Part shown: piece by piece, positions 44,111 to 57,127 of the stretch
Numbering within the stretch: the first letter of the stretch is position 1
How the letters are laid out: each line of letters begins with the position of its first letter
Assembly (NCBI GenBank): GCA_021234155.1
Contig: JAJEKV010000052.1
Coordinates: 991,933-1,055,932 of the forward strand
Length of the DNA: 64,000 nt
Source: Isoetes taiwanensis
Taxonomy: Eukaryota > Streptophyta > Lycopodiopsida > Isoetales > Isoetaceae
Reading direction: 5' to 3'
The notes under the pieces: generated by a model
Database searches by the model: none
The model's input: the letters and a program-made list of their open reading frames with translations, nothing else
Told to the model about the DNA's origin: nothing
Position numbers and translations under genes: made by a program

Positions 44111-46600
44111 TTCCGCACTCCCATGTCCTTTGTCTCCTCCTCGCTTCTGAGAATCCAAGCATTCCGGTTCACACCATGTCTCACAAACACGCCAAACCCG
44201 GGCAGCGGCGGGCTCCACCACCACGGCACCCTCGTCGTTTGTTGTATCGATATCGGCCAGGATGCTCAAGATTGCTGCTGTTCTAAAGTTACAAGAATCC
44301 CAAGAAGCTCTTATGAATGGGGTTCACCGCGTACCGACGGCCTCGGATGCGGTTCCACGGTGACCTTCAAAGCGCCCTTGCACAAGTTCAAACTTTGGAG
44401 GCCCAACTTCAAGACAAGCCGCGAGCTCTCTTACAGGCCCGTATAGATCTCAAAAGTGCGCGAGGATCGGACCCGGCCTACTTACGGATCGCTGGGCTCA
44501 ACTCCAATCCGAAATTCGGGACTTATTGGAGCAAAACAAGTCCAAAGATACTCTCGGTGACAAAGAGAAAGATATAGCTAAGCTTGGCGCCTTTGTTTCG
44601 AGCTTTGTGACAATTCGGCACTCAAGTTCAAAACCTTACCGGCGTGACACTCAAATTGCCTCTCTCGGCGGCTCGGCTCTCCACTTGGACTTCACGACTC
44701 ACATCTCTCCAAGATCGAAACTTACGAGGTGCGAAAGCAGAAAATTCTTGATGGCGGAGATTTGGGTGCCCGACTCAATGCTCTGGGCAATCCACCTCCA
44801 CAGTCCACACTTCTCATAAAGCGGGTCCGTGACCAATCCATACGTTAGAAAAGGACCACGAGGATCCGTGACCTTGAACAACGATTAAAGACGCTATTGA
44901 TCTGGCGATGAGGCCTGAGACCAAATTTGGCGGCTATATTGCCATCGTTAGCCCGGTACTGTTGATTTCCCGGTTCCATCACGCTATCACGGATTATGTG
45001 GTTGCCCGCCACCTCTTTCTTCTAAAGTGGCATGGGGCTGATGGTCCTGTGGATGTTCACTGCGCCGCTTGATTTTCTTGGATCTGGCCCGAACTCTCAA
45101 TTGAAGACAAAGGTTTATCTGTGCCCTTTTGGTCTTTGATCTCATTCATGCGATGATCCGGACTTCATCACCTTGAGCTGATCAAACCTATGGCTTACAT
45201 TTTCATGATTTCTATCCGGGTGATACGGGAGAGATTTCGGGATGGGCCACGGCGAACTTTTCGGGGTGACCCCACTCTTCAATGGTTGCCGGGATAACAA
45301 CCCCTATCACCATTTGATCATGCTTTCGGACACCTGCGCTCTTCATCAAGAGTACATGCGAGCTTGCACATCATTTACCTCTCGGCAAGCGAAGTCTTTT
45401 GCAACAAATAAGGAAGTATCTAGGACATCGAGGATCTTCCCTATGCACAAATTTATATGCAACACCTCAGCGGGTTACAATCAATTACGTGCTCTTACGG
45501 ATAGCAAGGCAGTCCCTACTGTGCAGGATAGCCCTCCTGTCAACTCTCAACTCTACGCCCTCATGCGGGATCGTTGGTGTAAAGCTCTTGATCCGGCCCT
45601 TGTCGGTGAATTCGGGAGCGGGCTCAAGAACCCAAACCCACGGGCATAGTTCCCTCTCCCTATGCTTCCACGGGTGTTCCTCCATGCCCTAGGTTTCGAC
45701 TTCTGATTGGCGTCTCCCCTTTTGGACAAAGGTCATGGATGGCCATCTTTGGATGGACTCCACCTCGGATCTCGGACCGGATCTCCGGTGGGATCCCCGT
45801 TTTGTTCGCCGCTCCCATTGGGAGGAGGGTGCCACTCTTGATAACACCACGAATTGGATCTATATTGCTAATGGCGTGGTTGGCAACGCCTGGCGATGCG
45901 CTACATGGTCTTGACACCTTCTTGCGAACGCCGCCACCTCACCGGATCCTTGATCCCACCTTCTAAAGCGGGTTTTGTCTGCTCTAAAATGCATCTTGCT
46001 CGGCTCCTTAAATCGGGCGGCGTCCCCATTTTTTTTGCAATCCGAATGCCCCGCGTCGGTGCCGCCGGCCTCGGTACCCGCTCATGGAATGTCGGTTTGT
46101 TTCTTCGGCGCCCCGCGCCCTTGAAGACATGGTGCGCTCTCATTTTTCTCATTGATGCTGATCCGCGCCCTTGGGCTCAACACTCCCTCCGCTCTTCAAA
46201 TACGCCGGGATCTCATAGGCACTTACCATAATGGTGCGGAGTCCTCACTCCGTGAGGATCACTTTGGTGATGGCTTCAGCCTTGAAACACTTCCTCCTTT
46301 TCTTCACCACGAGTGTCGTTTGGTGGGGAAGTGTTAGTCTGTGCCTCTGATACGGGACTATTCATGCATCTGACGGACCAGGTCAAGAACAAGGATCCAC
46401 GGTCGCCACGGGTCAGCCATCAAAGGCTGTGAGAAGACCAAGTAGCGGAACCCGCTTGGTCAAAACTGCGTCCGTCAACAAGAGCGCCGCTTTCGGACAA
46501 GTGGCGGCCCTCACCGCCTGCGTCGGCGTCGGCGTGATTCTAGGCACTTCAAGAGGCACCGCCAACATTCCCGCAAATCAGGCCTCCTTCGAGTCGGCCT
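44111..46600 (+). other. GC-rich, frameshifted coding-like DNA, unassigned
   Basis: Many overlapping + frames (for example 44,317-44,577 with the coiled-coil-like ALAQVQTLEAQLQ; 45,242-45,649; and text near 45,740-45,900 reading DLGPDLRWDPRFVRRSHWEE in one frame). They suggest one decayed polyprotein, probably of a retroelement, but no diagnostic domain was found. Confidence 0.35.
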
Positions 46601-46860
46601 TCTAGAGATCGGTCGAGTGTCTATATTGGGCCAAAGGCCATTGTACTATATATATGAGTAGAGCTAGCACATGAGTTTTTAGATGAGTTTTGAGTCTTGT
46701 CTCTCTTGAGTCTTCTCTCGATTTCGAGAGCTCATGTATGTTCATCATTGATATCAAGGAAGCTTATCATTTTCCTCTCATTGTTCTCTTACGTTACATT
46801 TTTCTTCTTCTTGTTCTTTTCTTGCAAATCCAGCGTGACATAGTCCCCGGATTTCTCTGT
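46600..46860 (+). promoter_or_regulatory. LTR-like segment with TATA box
   Basis: TGTCTATATTGGGCC followed by ACTATATATATGAG (TATA-like, about 46,643), then T-rich text ending GTCCCCGGATTTCT. It has the look of a retroelement LTR. No second copy was identified, so it is tentative. Confidence 0.3.
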
Positions 46861-46864
46861 TAGA

Positions 46865-49800
46865 TCAAGGGTCCTCCTCCACGAGGGCTGTCTTGCAGGA
46901 GTTCCCGAACCAGACCCCAAACAATAACTCCCATACGTGCTCCCGGATAGCCTTGCCACGCCCCTCTAAAGCGGCGAGCTCGAAGAACTCCCACAAAGCT
47001 AGCTGACCACCCCAATACCAATCCTCCAAGGTGAGCCTGACAGCTCGCCTCCAACGGGCTGCGTCCAGAGCATGCAATGGTGACCAAAGGGCAAGTGTGC
47101 GGGGGTAGAGGAACCCACAAGAAAGGAGAAGAGTGGTGATAAACCGAGGCATAATCTAGCCGGAAGAGCACACGCACATGATCCCAAACCCGCAACACTC
47201 ACAGGAGAGAAAAGGGGATGCATGTGGGAAAGGCGGAGACCATACTTGATTGCCGGGGCAACTCCACGCACGCAGACGGCTTCCCAAATGCCACACAATG
47301 GCGAAGAGATCTGCAACAACAAGCGCCAAGCACCGGGAGAAGATGCTCCATCCGCAGAATGCTCCAAACAAACTTGAGACCAACACCTTACTATGCGGCG
47401 CCAAATCAGAATGGCCAAGCCCCCATCCTCCGGGCGGAGACACTTCCACCAAGCCACTTTAACAACCGCCCCTTCATCATCCCGCCCCACACAAAATTTG
47501 AACAATCTTATCCAAAGCCCACGTATCTTACCCTCGGGAGCTAGCATCGCAGATGTCAGTATACACATGAGTGCTACAAAGTACTAACTTGGCAATAGTG
47601 ATCCTACGCCATGGACAACTTGCTACCCTTCCACCAATTGAGGTGTTTACGCGAACCCCTACAAAATCTCATCCCACACCCTCCCCATGGAAACATTCCC
47701 TCCAAAGGGAATACCCGGTGACTTAGTACACACATTACACGGAAGCACCTTCCAAGGGAATAGAGCCAAACAAGGGGGGGCTGAGTCAGTTTGGGCCCAT
47801 AATGCGGAGCACTTACCCCAATTCGGAAGAATGCCGAGGCCAAGGAGAAAGTATCCAACAAACCCTTCACATTCATAAATTCCTCTCTTACGCCACCAAG
47901 AAGAGGAAAGTGTCATCGACAAACGGTTAATAATCTGGCGGCTACCATCCCGCATCCGAAGCCCATCCACCACTCCCTCCTCCACTGCAGCCAAAAACAA
48001 GCGAGGCGATTGCCTCCGCCACAATCGTAAACAAAAAGCGGCGCTGACACACCCCTGCGCCTAAGGAGAAAAAGGCGAGGAGGGTTCACCCCGCACACCA
48101 CCGTAGCCCGTGGCTGACCTATGCGACTTCATGATCTGTCTCAGAAAAGCGTGGACCCACGACCCAATGCTAACATCATGGCGGATAAGAACTCCCAGCG
48201 GACACTATCGTAAGCTTTGGCAAAGTCAAGCTTAAGATAGGCAATGCCCTTGACTTTCTTCGGCCCAATAAAGGCCCTCATAAGTCTGCGGCAACATTAG
48301 TCAAAATGTTCCTCCCGGGGACAAACCCGGTGCACCTTACCAATGGAAGAAGTCAACATGGCTTCAACTTCTCTGTCGGGGCTTTCGCAATAATCTTATA
48401 CAGGGAGGACAACAAGGAGATAGGCCTCCAATCATTAATAGTAGAAGGTCGCTTAACCGCCTTAGGAATCAAGGAAATGCATGCGGTATTCAAGATCCTA
48501 TCCATTTGAGAAGACCGCGAGCAACTCAAGATACACCAGTTTTGAGACTCACCAGCCCACTCCCAATAAGTGAAAAAGAACTCCACGGGGATGCCATCCA
48601 GCCCGGGACATTTATCCTTGGCCATGCACATACTTGCATGACTAAATCCTCTGGAGAGCTCACTGCTCCAAGCTCTCACGCTGGGTGAGGTGAGAATAGA
48701 TGGCTTAATGACCCTCAAAACAAGCTCCTACATCTCACGCTCATAAGGAAGAGTGCATTTGTCGCGAAAAACCACGAGAAATGGGCATATGCGTACCTCT
48801 ACAAATCAGCGGGATCCTCCAAAGTCCGGCCATCGGGCAAAGCAAGGGGCGCCATAGATCTTTGCATATCGCCACGCATTTGCCCTAGCTGCTTCGAAGA
48901 ACAAGACGAACTTGTGTCCCCTCCTTCAACCCGGTAAGGGGCGCCTTCACCGCGTGCCTCCCGCACTTTAACCTGCTCGAGCAACAATATGCTGCAACCT
49001 TTGCATTCTCCCTAATGCCATCGGAAGGTTGCTGCGCAGAATCCTCTCCAACTCGATAGAGACCATGCAACTTCGGGCCGCTCTGCCGCACCGCGGCGCC
49101 TACCAAAGACCTTGGCAAAAGCGCCTCATCGGCCAAGGCGGTCACCATACCGGACATACCCCCGGAGATGAAAAGGTATGAAGCCACAACTCGGCTTTGG
49201 GCGAGAAATCCGCATCGGCTAAAGCCGGGTGTTCAAAGCGGAACTTGTCCTAGAGGGCGAGAGGCAAGCGCACCTCGATTAGACAAAACATGAGGGTAAT
49301 GATCAGAAATAGAAGTAGACATAATGTTACTCCTACAAGCAAAGAGGGCACACCATCCAATGCGCATGAGGAAGCATAACATCGGTCATACCTAGCATAT
49401 GCCCGCCCCCACACCAATCGCCTATTACAATAGGTGAAAGACAAGTCCCGGGGACCTCAACCAAGGCCAAATCCAGCAACAAAGCGAGAGACCACTTGGT
49501 CCCTCTCAAACCCATGCACAACTTTGTGTTCCGGAACCCAGGCGATCCTCTACTCGCTCTACCATATTGAAGTCCCCTAACAACAACCAAGCGACCTGCA
49601 ACCCACCAAGGGCTCGCAACTTATTCCGAGCTGTGGCCCATAAAGCACCCCGCTGAGAAGGCTGATTAGGGGGCATAAACATTAACAATCCCCCTCTTGC
49701 CCTCCCTCCAACCACTTAATTATTGCCACCAGACCAAACACATGCCTCACTGCAGAGTACGTGACACGCACATCCATCCTCCAAGCAATAAGAGTACCCC

Positions 49801-50095
49801 CACTAGTCCGCCCTGAGGAAGAAGAAGCAATAGAGGCAAGCGCCTACCAACCATATTCATGAGCCTAAACATATCACCCACTGTGACACTTATGCTCCTG
49901 AATGCAAACAATATCGAGGATGCAAGCGCCGAGTGCCAAAGAAACACGGGCCCTCTTACTACTAGAGGACCGCACCCCGCACATTCCAACTAAGGATCGA
50001 CCTATTCATCCGGGAGGAGAAGTGTCCGCCCACATGCCTACCCACCGGGCCATCAGCCCACTCCACGAGTCATCATCTAGAGCGGAGGATTAATC
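46865..50095 (-). pseudogene. GC-rich LINE (minus): endonuclease, RT and C-terminus, heavily frameshifted
   Basis: Minus-strand order: LDIVCIQEHKCHSG (near 49,920) and LLGDFNMVERVEDRLG (near 49,570) from the endonuclease; MAKDKCPGLDGIPVEFFFTY and LNTACISLIPKAVKRPSTIN, DWRPISLLSSLYKI (48,640-48,360) from RT fingers; a GVRQGC-type segment near 48,060; DGLRMRDGSRQI, then a broken ADDT box near 47,930; KVAWWKCLRPEDGGLAI and the C-terminal domain to 46,865. All blocks are in different frames. Confidence 0.78.
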
Positions 50096-50129
50096 ACAGC
50101 AATGTGATCCACGGCTGCTCTACGTGAGA

Positions 50130-51730
50130 TTCCACTTCCAACACATGTTGAAAGTCCCCGGGCACCTCCATAGAGTCATGGGCCACACTAGTCTCTACCT
50201 CCACCAGGGGCTGCTCCAGCCACCTCATGCTCGGACATCACGCTGCGGGACATCCCCATCGGGATCACCAGCCCCTCCCACGACCCTATCCTCGGACCTA
50301 GCCACAACCACATCATCCAGGCCCTCCCCGAGCCTGCGTAAGCACCTGCAACCCCTACCACATCACAAGCACCGGCGGGATCATCAACATGGTCGGATGG
50401 TAGCACAATAGATGGAAACATCCATGGGATCTCGAGCCATTCAAAAGCTTCAATCGGAAGAGAAAATGCGGGGACCACTACGCCTTTGGAAGAGAAGTGG
50501 GCATAGGCCGCAGCAAAGCGGCGAGCAACAACCGAGATCTTGGGGACTGCACAATAGAATGAGCCAAATATACACCCGGGCCATTAGCCATAGAAACCAA
50601 GAAATCAGGGGCACCATCGGATCGGGAGGAAAATCCACGAATCTGGAACCAACGGGATTTTAACATTTGTCAAAGAACTGGTGGACATTCTTGGGTATTA
50701 TAATCGATACAACACATAAGATTCACCCAAAGTATCCACCCCTCGACTAACCATTGCTTACGGAAGACGACCTCAAACATGATTATGAAGAAATTATTTG
50801 GTAGGAATTTTGACCCGATACACGGGCAAACCAATCCGCCTTAGATGTCAAGCAAGCCAAGAGCTAAACCTCCTCGTGTCCAATATGTAACCCGTGAAGT
50901 AACCCAATACCGCCAAATGAAACTAGATTCTCAATGGTGCGAACATGTGCGGTATGATCAATATCTATCCATGGAGTCTCTCGGAAGAGCTGCTGCGGAG
51001 TCAGCAGTGATGATCCTCCACAAATTTTAGAGCCTCTTGAACGCAGGCGGGTCCTACACTCTCCGAGCCTTGCGCTTGATCCAATCTGAAAACTCCGGCC
51101 GAGTGATGCGAGCAATAGTGTCATTGCTCGCCCGGGCGGCGCCCGACAGAGTTTGGGGCTGCCGCCCGGCATCCGAGAGGTATCCGGGGGCACCCGGGGA
51201 GGCACATCAGCTACATGCACCCTAGAAGAGGGCGCATCACCGGCAAGTGATCCCTTCCCAAGCACGGGGAAGAGGGCATCCACAGATCCGGTTCAAAGGG
51301 GGCATGCTTGATGGGATCAAGATGGAGTCTCCAAAACACAATCTTGGGGTCTCGAGAATTATATTGAGAGGAAGAGCAATCCATATACCTCTCAACCAGA
51401 AGGGGGATTCAAGAGCTCCCTCATCTCGCCACCAATTGCATGCCACTTCCTACAGCCCCCGCCTCTTCATGCATGCCGAGACCTGCGCCCTTCCCCTTTA
51501 CTGGAGGATTCTTCCTCCTCGCCATCTCCCTTGGCTTCAGCCCCAAGCCATGAGGCTCAATCGATCCCCCATCAGCCTGTCTGGCAGGAGCCATGGCATC
51601 CAAACCAGTCCGGAAATCAGCTGTTTGCGGCAACAAACCACATGCAAAACAGCTGATGCTATACAGCACCGAAAAGAGCTCGGAACAAGCTTTCCAACGA
51701 GCCTAAGCACGCCGAAATCTAACACCAGAT
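50130..51730 (-). pseudogene. Probable ORF1 region of the GC-rich LINE
   Basis: Frames such as 51,446-51,237 (NWWRDEGALESPFWLRG), 51,283-50,864 and 50,666-50,450 (KSRWFQIRGFSSRSDGAPDF) read as broken coding sequence upstream of the endonuclease. A CFACG cysteine pair lies near 51,650. No DUF4283 core could be proven. 50,650-50,850 looks like a separate insert. Confidence 0.4.
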
Positions 51731-51889
51731 AAGAGAGATATCGCCGATCAAAGTTTTGTCATCAGAACCCCAATCGCCCAATTCGAGTAATCCCCTCTAG
51801 AGTGAATTTTTGGAGCCATCATGCAGAGGATTCGTAACAAGCCAACTAGGAGCAAAGTTCATCATCTCGTCGGGGCTGGGGTTTTTTAA

Positions 51890-51996
51890 TCCTGTCAGTA
51901 ATACGTTTGCTGCTCTCTTTTTTGTTTGGGTCCCATAGGCCGGTCGGTCTCCGTGGACGCTAAAAATCTATTCTATTCTATTCTATTCTATTCTTA
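51890..51996 (+). mobile_element. LINE 3' end fragment with a TATTC-repeat tail
   Basis: TTTGTTTGGGTCCCATAGGC and CGTGGACGCTAAAAATC are followed by a perfect TATTC repeat (51,968-51,995). It matches the 3' end of the LINE at 15.9 kb, including the spacing to the tail. No RT of the same strand lies next to it, so it is a very short 5'-truncated copy. Confidence 0.7.
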
Positions 51997-53092
51997 CTCT
52001 GAAATGAATAAACAAAGCAAATATGTCCCTTATGGGAGATCTTATCTTAGACATGAAGAGATCATGGTGCTTTATAGGAAGTCCACACCACTTAAATGTC
52101 TGGGATGCAAACTCTCTAGTTGCTTTTCACTTTGGCACAATCTGAAGTAATACGATCTGTTTGCTTGAATAGTACAGCCAGCAATAGTTCACGTGAATGC
52201 CAACACTGTGCATCTTCCATTAATACTGTCAAATGCGTAAAGGTAGGCATCCTCTACTTGGATTCAAATGTTCATAATCAGTGACCAAAACCTGGAGCCT
52301 TATAGATATATCCAACAATCGTTATTATTCTGATTGGTTACTCCATATATTCAAAGAGCCAAATATACATTCCATAGTTGTAGCGAAAAATTTACCCTCC
52401 TATTTTTAAGCTGCCGGATGCTGTAACTTATCAAACTCATCAATTCGTTTCAAGAAAAGGTAAGCTGGAGAAGGTAGCATCGAATCTGGTGTCCAAATTG
52501 GTCGGAAGATACCGTAGAGGACACTGCTTACAGTCCAAATCAAATTCAAACTGGATCCAGCACTACTAAACTCCACAGACTGGGCTCACAAATCCACGAG
52601 CTGAGCCTAAAAATCCACAGCTTGGAACAAATTGAGCCGAAAACTTGCTAGTTCGTATAGAAATGTATCTGTTTGAGCCTCTTGCTTCTAGAATTTAGTT
52701 ATAATAATGCAAATCTTTCTCTAAATATGACTTAGACAGAAAAGATAGAAACATACCTGTTTTTTCTTCTCTGTCGCTCCGGTGAAGACTTTGCATTTTA
52801 CTTCTGCCTTGGTTCAGTCTCGATCCAAGATAAATCTCTTTTCTCGTCAAGAACAGAGCCCACTATCACAAATAACAGAGCAATAGAACAGAGCCCACTA
52901 TCACAAATAACAGAGCAAATTCTAAGCATCAGCTTCCATGGTTTAACGGTCCAACAGACATTTAGACATATTCGGAAGGTATGTGAGCAGCACATTGACA
53001 TCCAAATGGCGAGATGTCTTCTTTTTCTTCCCTTCAGAAAACTTTTTGACTTATCGGGCAACATTTAAAAGATTAATACGGATGCTAATAGT
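51997..53092. other. AT-rich spacer, no recognised gene
   Basis: Only short frames. A 36-bp direct repeat (text AACAGAGCCCACTATCACAA) occurs at about 52,852-52,915. The 3' end may contain broken N-terminal exons of the Ulp1-like pseudogene. Confidence 0.4.
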
Positions 53093-53831
53093 ATGGGACA
53101 ACCAAAGGGTAGTGCGGTTGAGAAAGGGCTACAAGGCATTGTTGTTAGTAAATGCCAAGTATATTATGGTTCAGTTCAAGTTGAGGACCACGCCCATCAT
53201 GTTTTGGTGATTTTTGTTTTAGAGTCTGCAAAAAATTGCAGTACCACCTCAATGGCTTCTCCTGCAATTATTGTGTTGAACTCCATGACTGGTATAACAG
53301 TGGACAGCAAACTCCTAAATATGTGAGCATTTTCTTTCAGTATATGTACCACTGCTACTTGCTTAAATCTTAGTTGCATGTTCTCATTTGTGTGTGCAGG
53401 CTTCATAAGGATGTCATCACATATCTAACCAACTCTAGCTCACGTAGAGTTGAATTATATGTGAAGAATCAAAGTGAAGAAGGAAACTATTCCGAGGTTC
53501 CACAACAACTAATGATAATGTAAGTGCGGTCTTTATGTGATGGCCTTTATGCAAGCTTTTGTGGATGCCCAAGTGAATTCTAAAAAGCATGGTGAGTTGT
53601 TCTTATATTTCACATAAATCTTTTGGGATGTTTTATTGTAGCGGATCTTAATTCTTGTGTTTGTTGCAGTTTTCATCAACATGGTTCGACAAGGATTTTG
53701 CACTTGGCAGAAGAAATGTATTAATAAAAGCCATGATTGAATATGGTTTGAGAAGAAGAGATGAGACAAAACAAGTTGTCACTTTGGGCAGAAGAGTGGT
53801 AGTTAAACTCATTCCAACTTATGGAATTTAA
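53093..53831 (+). pseudogene. Ulp1-like (peptidase C48) cysteine protease pseudogene, 4 segments
   Basis: Exons at about 53,093-53,322, 53,400-53,525, 53,537-53,591 and 53,670-53,831 have proper GT-AG borders. Motifs: VEDHAHHVLVIFV (His box), IVLNSMTGI (Asp box with N for D), then after a net 2-nt frame loss CGLYVMAFMQAFVDAQ (catalytic Cys box), ending STWFDKDFALGRRN. C48 proteases remove SUMO-like modifiers, and plant copies are often carried by Mutator and CACTA elements. The frameshift between QQ and CGLYV and the Asp-to-Asn change make it inactive. Confidence 0.75.
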
Positions 53832-54014
53832 AGCTAATTGACTATTGTACTTTTGAAATTTATTTGAATAAGAAATTGTTTGCAACGCTTTTAATTTCTA
53901 TCAAGGGTTAAAAACTAGAATTAGTTTAGACTTTACTGTCTTATCCTTAGGGCTTGGTCGGGTTAGATGTATGGCTAACCTAAGCGCCTGGATTACTTAC
54001 AGGGCTTATTATAT

Positions 54015-54758
54015 TTGATCTCCAAGGCATTTTGGGTTACTATTGTAAATCATCACCCCGGTGACTATAATGGCACTCAAGTGCCAATCAATTACCGATG
54101 GAGTCTTCTTTTTTGTCGTCCATTGTCGAAATCATTGTTGTACTGGTGTTCCAACCATTGGGATTTGGCTGTTTGGTCAGATCTTCCCTTGGATGTTCTG
54201 ACAGCCATTGTAGACAAGTTGTATGAGCAAGGCATACCAAGATTTAAATTCATTTATGGTGGCAATAGATGTTGGACCCTCTTCTTAGAGGCCAATGATG
54301 GGACGGACATATTTCTTTTCCCTTTGGATATTCCCTCCTCAAGTATCGAATCACGGAAATAGATGTGTTATGATTCTTGACCTTCCTTTCAAATGTATCT
54401 TCAATGAGGGTTGCTCTTCTTTGCATACCAATTATGGCATCCAGTGCTAACTGGTGAAGACAAAGATTTGTGTTGGCTATTTTGGTGGTTTGTAGGCTTG
54501 AAGAATGCAAATGACTTTACCACTTATGTCCAAGAGCATCAATTTGATACTTCTCGTGCATACAATGACACAGTAGTGAAATGCATAAAATCTCAATATG
54601 GTGAAGACATTGATAGTTTATGGAGCTTTTGCAATAGAGGTTGCTTGCTAATTAAGAAGCCTAGCATCACGGTGTTGAAGAGATTCACAATAATAGAAGA
54701 ATCTAGTGAAGATGATGAAGGTGGGGTACAAGATGAGTGTCTTTGGTACATCGGATAG
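54015..54758 (+). CDS. F-box-like ORF followed by an acidic C-terminal ORF, unknown
   Basis: One frame (54,015-54,362) contains WSDLPLDVLTAIVDKLYEQG, which fits the LP-x-DVL-x-I-x-KL pattern of an F-box, and then YGGNRCWTLFLEAND. A second frame (54,411-54,758) reads CWLFWWFVGLKNANDFTTYV, then ends EESSEDDEGGVQDE. They may be two exons of one gene, linked across about 50 bp. F-box proteins bring targets to SCF ubiquitin ligases. The match is short, so the call is weak. It could also belong to the same transposon as the Ulp1 pseudogene. Confidence 0.35.
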
Positions 54759-56000
54759 CAAACAAGTCGAGGACACGGGCACATCTTAGTGTATGTATCT
54801 AACTTAGGTAATACAATTATGCTTAGATGTTGTATGTTGTAGAGCTTTTGCAATACTGTGCCGTATGTACATAACTTAGGTAATCTTTGTTAAGCTTTCA
54901 CATGATATACTAATAATTTTGTATGCATTGTAGGTGTAAGGAATGATCCACAAAACAAGTGTCAAATTCTTCAACCGGTGAAGTAGATCTTCAACCAACT
55001 GATCTAGAAGAAAGAAATCTAAGTTCCCAATATGCTGGGCGGGGGACTAATCCAAGGTCGAATACCATGCTTCCACGAGCTTTGGGAAATGGTTGAGAGA
55101 ATCGATTGATTCGGATACTCGAAGCAATTTGCTAAATCTATTTGCTGGTCCAAGGTTTACTACATAATCCTTGGGGAGACCATCCTTTGCGAAGTAGTTG
55201 ATCAGCCAATAGGGTAAACCGCCTTCCAATAGCGGAGAATGCCCAACAGCAAGTGCTACTGCAAGACACATGTAAATCCAAAACCGTTGGAAGAAAGGCG
55301 TGCATGATGCAATAGTCTTTGAGATATTGTATTCCAAATGACATAGTGATTAGGCCACGCTTCTTAAGTTATTAAGTGTGTACACTTTGTACTATTTGCT
55401 CCGGAAATATAATTATGTGTACCTTTTGCACTTGTCTACAATTTGAACTTCAACATGTTCCATGCTATATTTTACAAACCGGGGTAGTTCACACAAAGAG
55501 TACAAACCATCGCAAATTCAATTCAATTCAAAAAGTAACACAATACAAAGCTTCGCAAATTCAAAGCCTTCACGCAAAAGCTGCACTAGCACCTTTAACC
55601 CGTGATTTATCTTCTTCATGGGAAATTTAGCTCAATACTGAGGACTCGGCACCAATACTTCTCTATCATCCAACAACTTATATTTGTTATGGCAACTTGG
55701 CAATTTCGATAATAGTAAGGCGATATGATTTGCATCACACGCATGATGCTCATTCTTGTAATCATCAATGACCTGTTTGATCCAATACATGCTTTTCTCT
55801 AGTGCAAGCAAAGAACATAGTATGGCACATCTTCCTCATTACCGGGAAGAGCAAAAGAAGCAAAATTATCACCAAAGCGGTATCACATCATGTAACTCCT
55901 CTACCTCATTTGCAAACATTGCGGTTTCGATTCCAATTACGTACCTTCAAAGATGTGCACATGGGACTAGCTTCTTCAATGTCCACTTTCCACGGTGTTG
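54759..56000. other. No recognised gene; one coding-like minus frame
   Basis: A minus frame at 55,337-55,047 reads HSPLLEGGLPYWLINYFAKD and overlaps another frame at 55,344-55,138. It may be a gene remnant of unknown family. The rest is AT-rich without signals. Confidence 0.3.
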
Positions 56001-56039
56001 AATAGACTCACATGCACGCCATTCAAAGTTTATCGCAGC

Positions 56040-57127
56040 CTTTGCAAAACAAGATAGTGGTCTAACCATCGGTAAGGTTGGGTCCTCCGGGACTTATGGA
56101 AGATACCGATTACCCGACTTTGGACACCGGAAGGGGTTGCACATCAAATGGCTTTGACCTGTCAATCTCGGCCTCCTTCACTTCCCAATACACTCTACGA
56201 ACTTGAGATTTCTTGTTTCTCAAAACAACACAGGGCATCATGAGCACCCTTTATTTCAATCCCATGCTCTCTTCTTTGCTCATCGCCAAGAGTTGCTTGG
56301 CCTTGGCAGCCTCTCCATCATGTTTCCCCTTCCCATGCCCTGATCCAAGAAATTCCATTGTACACCGAATGCCATGCCGACAATGGTACTGCATATGAAG
56401 TAGAATGATCTTCCGGATTTGAACCGAAAGCAAAGACAACCATCGACCACACGAGATGATACCGCATGTGAGATCCTCCATTCTCTTTCAACCATCAAGA
56501 TGAAGTTGAAATGCATGTTGTACAAAATGTGTGTCATGACTTCTATCATCGTAAAACATATAAGTGAACGGTCTTACGCAGAACTTACCATTTACCTTGA
56601 AGAGAGTGATGTGTACCAAAATAGTGATCCGTGCAGATTCCAATGTTCAGACTGCACTTCTTTGAAGGGCTGCAATGTGTAATTTTTCGCAAAGTCTACT
56701 ACCGATATCACGTAATCATCTCTTAGACTCACGAATGCTTCTCCTAAATTCCTTGCTCGCCAATGAGTACGCAAAGTTGTGATGCACAAACTTTTTCATG
56801 TGATCAAACATGGCGATAGCATGAAAGGAGCATCCGCTTGCTTCTCCACCAATCTTAGTCTTCTAGAAGTGCCCTTCCTTGGCATCTCGTCCATATATGA
56901 TAAGCACGCCATTTAACATCATCTTCATTATTACGATCGGTCTCTTTTTGGACATAAGGGAATCTTTTGCTTACCACATTTTTCACAATCCCCCTTATGC
57001 ACTTCAGATTGTGCCACTCTTCCCTTTCCTCTTTTTGGCAAACCATTTCTCTCCAAAGAGTGCTAACATTACAAAATGTAAGCTTTTGTGCCTCGACAAA
57101 CCCCATCATGTGTACCAACAAAGACAT
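56040..57127 (-). pseudogene. Transposase-like remnant with DFA-NY / QSEHW / GSGHGKG motifs
   Basis: On the minus strand: 57,127-56,855 (CIRGIVKNVVSKRFPYVQKE), 56,789-56,592 (VISVVDFAKNYTLQPFKEVQ then SEHW), 56,549-56,280 with a shifted second frame (FRFKSGRSFYFICSTIVGMA, then MEFLGSGHGKGKHDGEAAKA) and a tail near 56,200-56,100 (RVYWEVKEAEIDRSKPFDVQ). The order DF-ENY...Q-HW...QFKS...SGHGKG-DG is one I know from uncharacterised transposase-like proteins of animals and non-seed plants. Three or more frameshifts. Termini not found. Confidence 0.55.
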
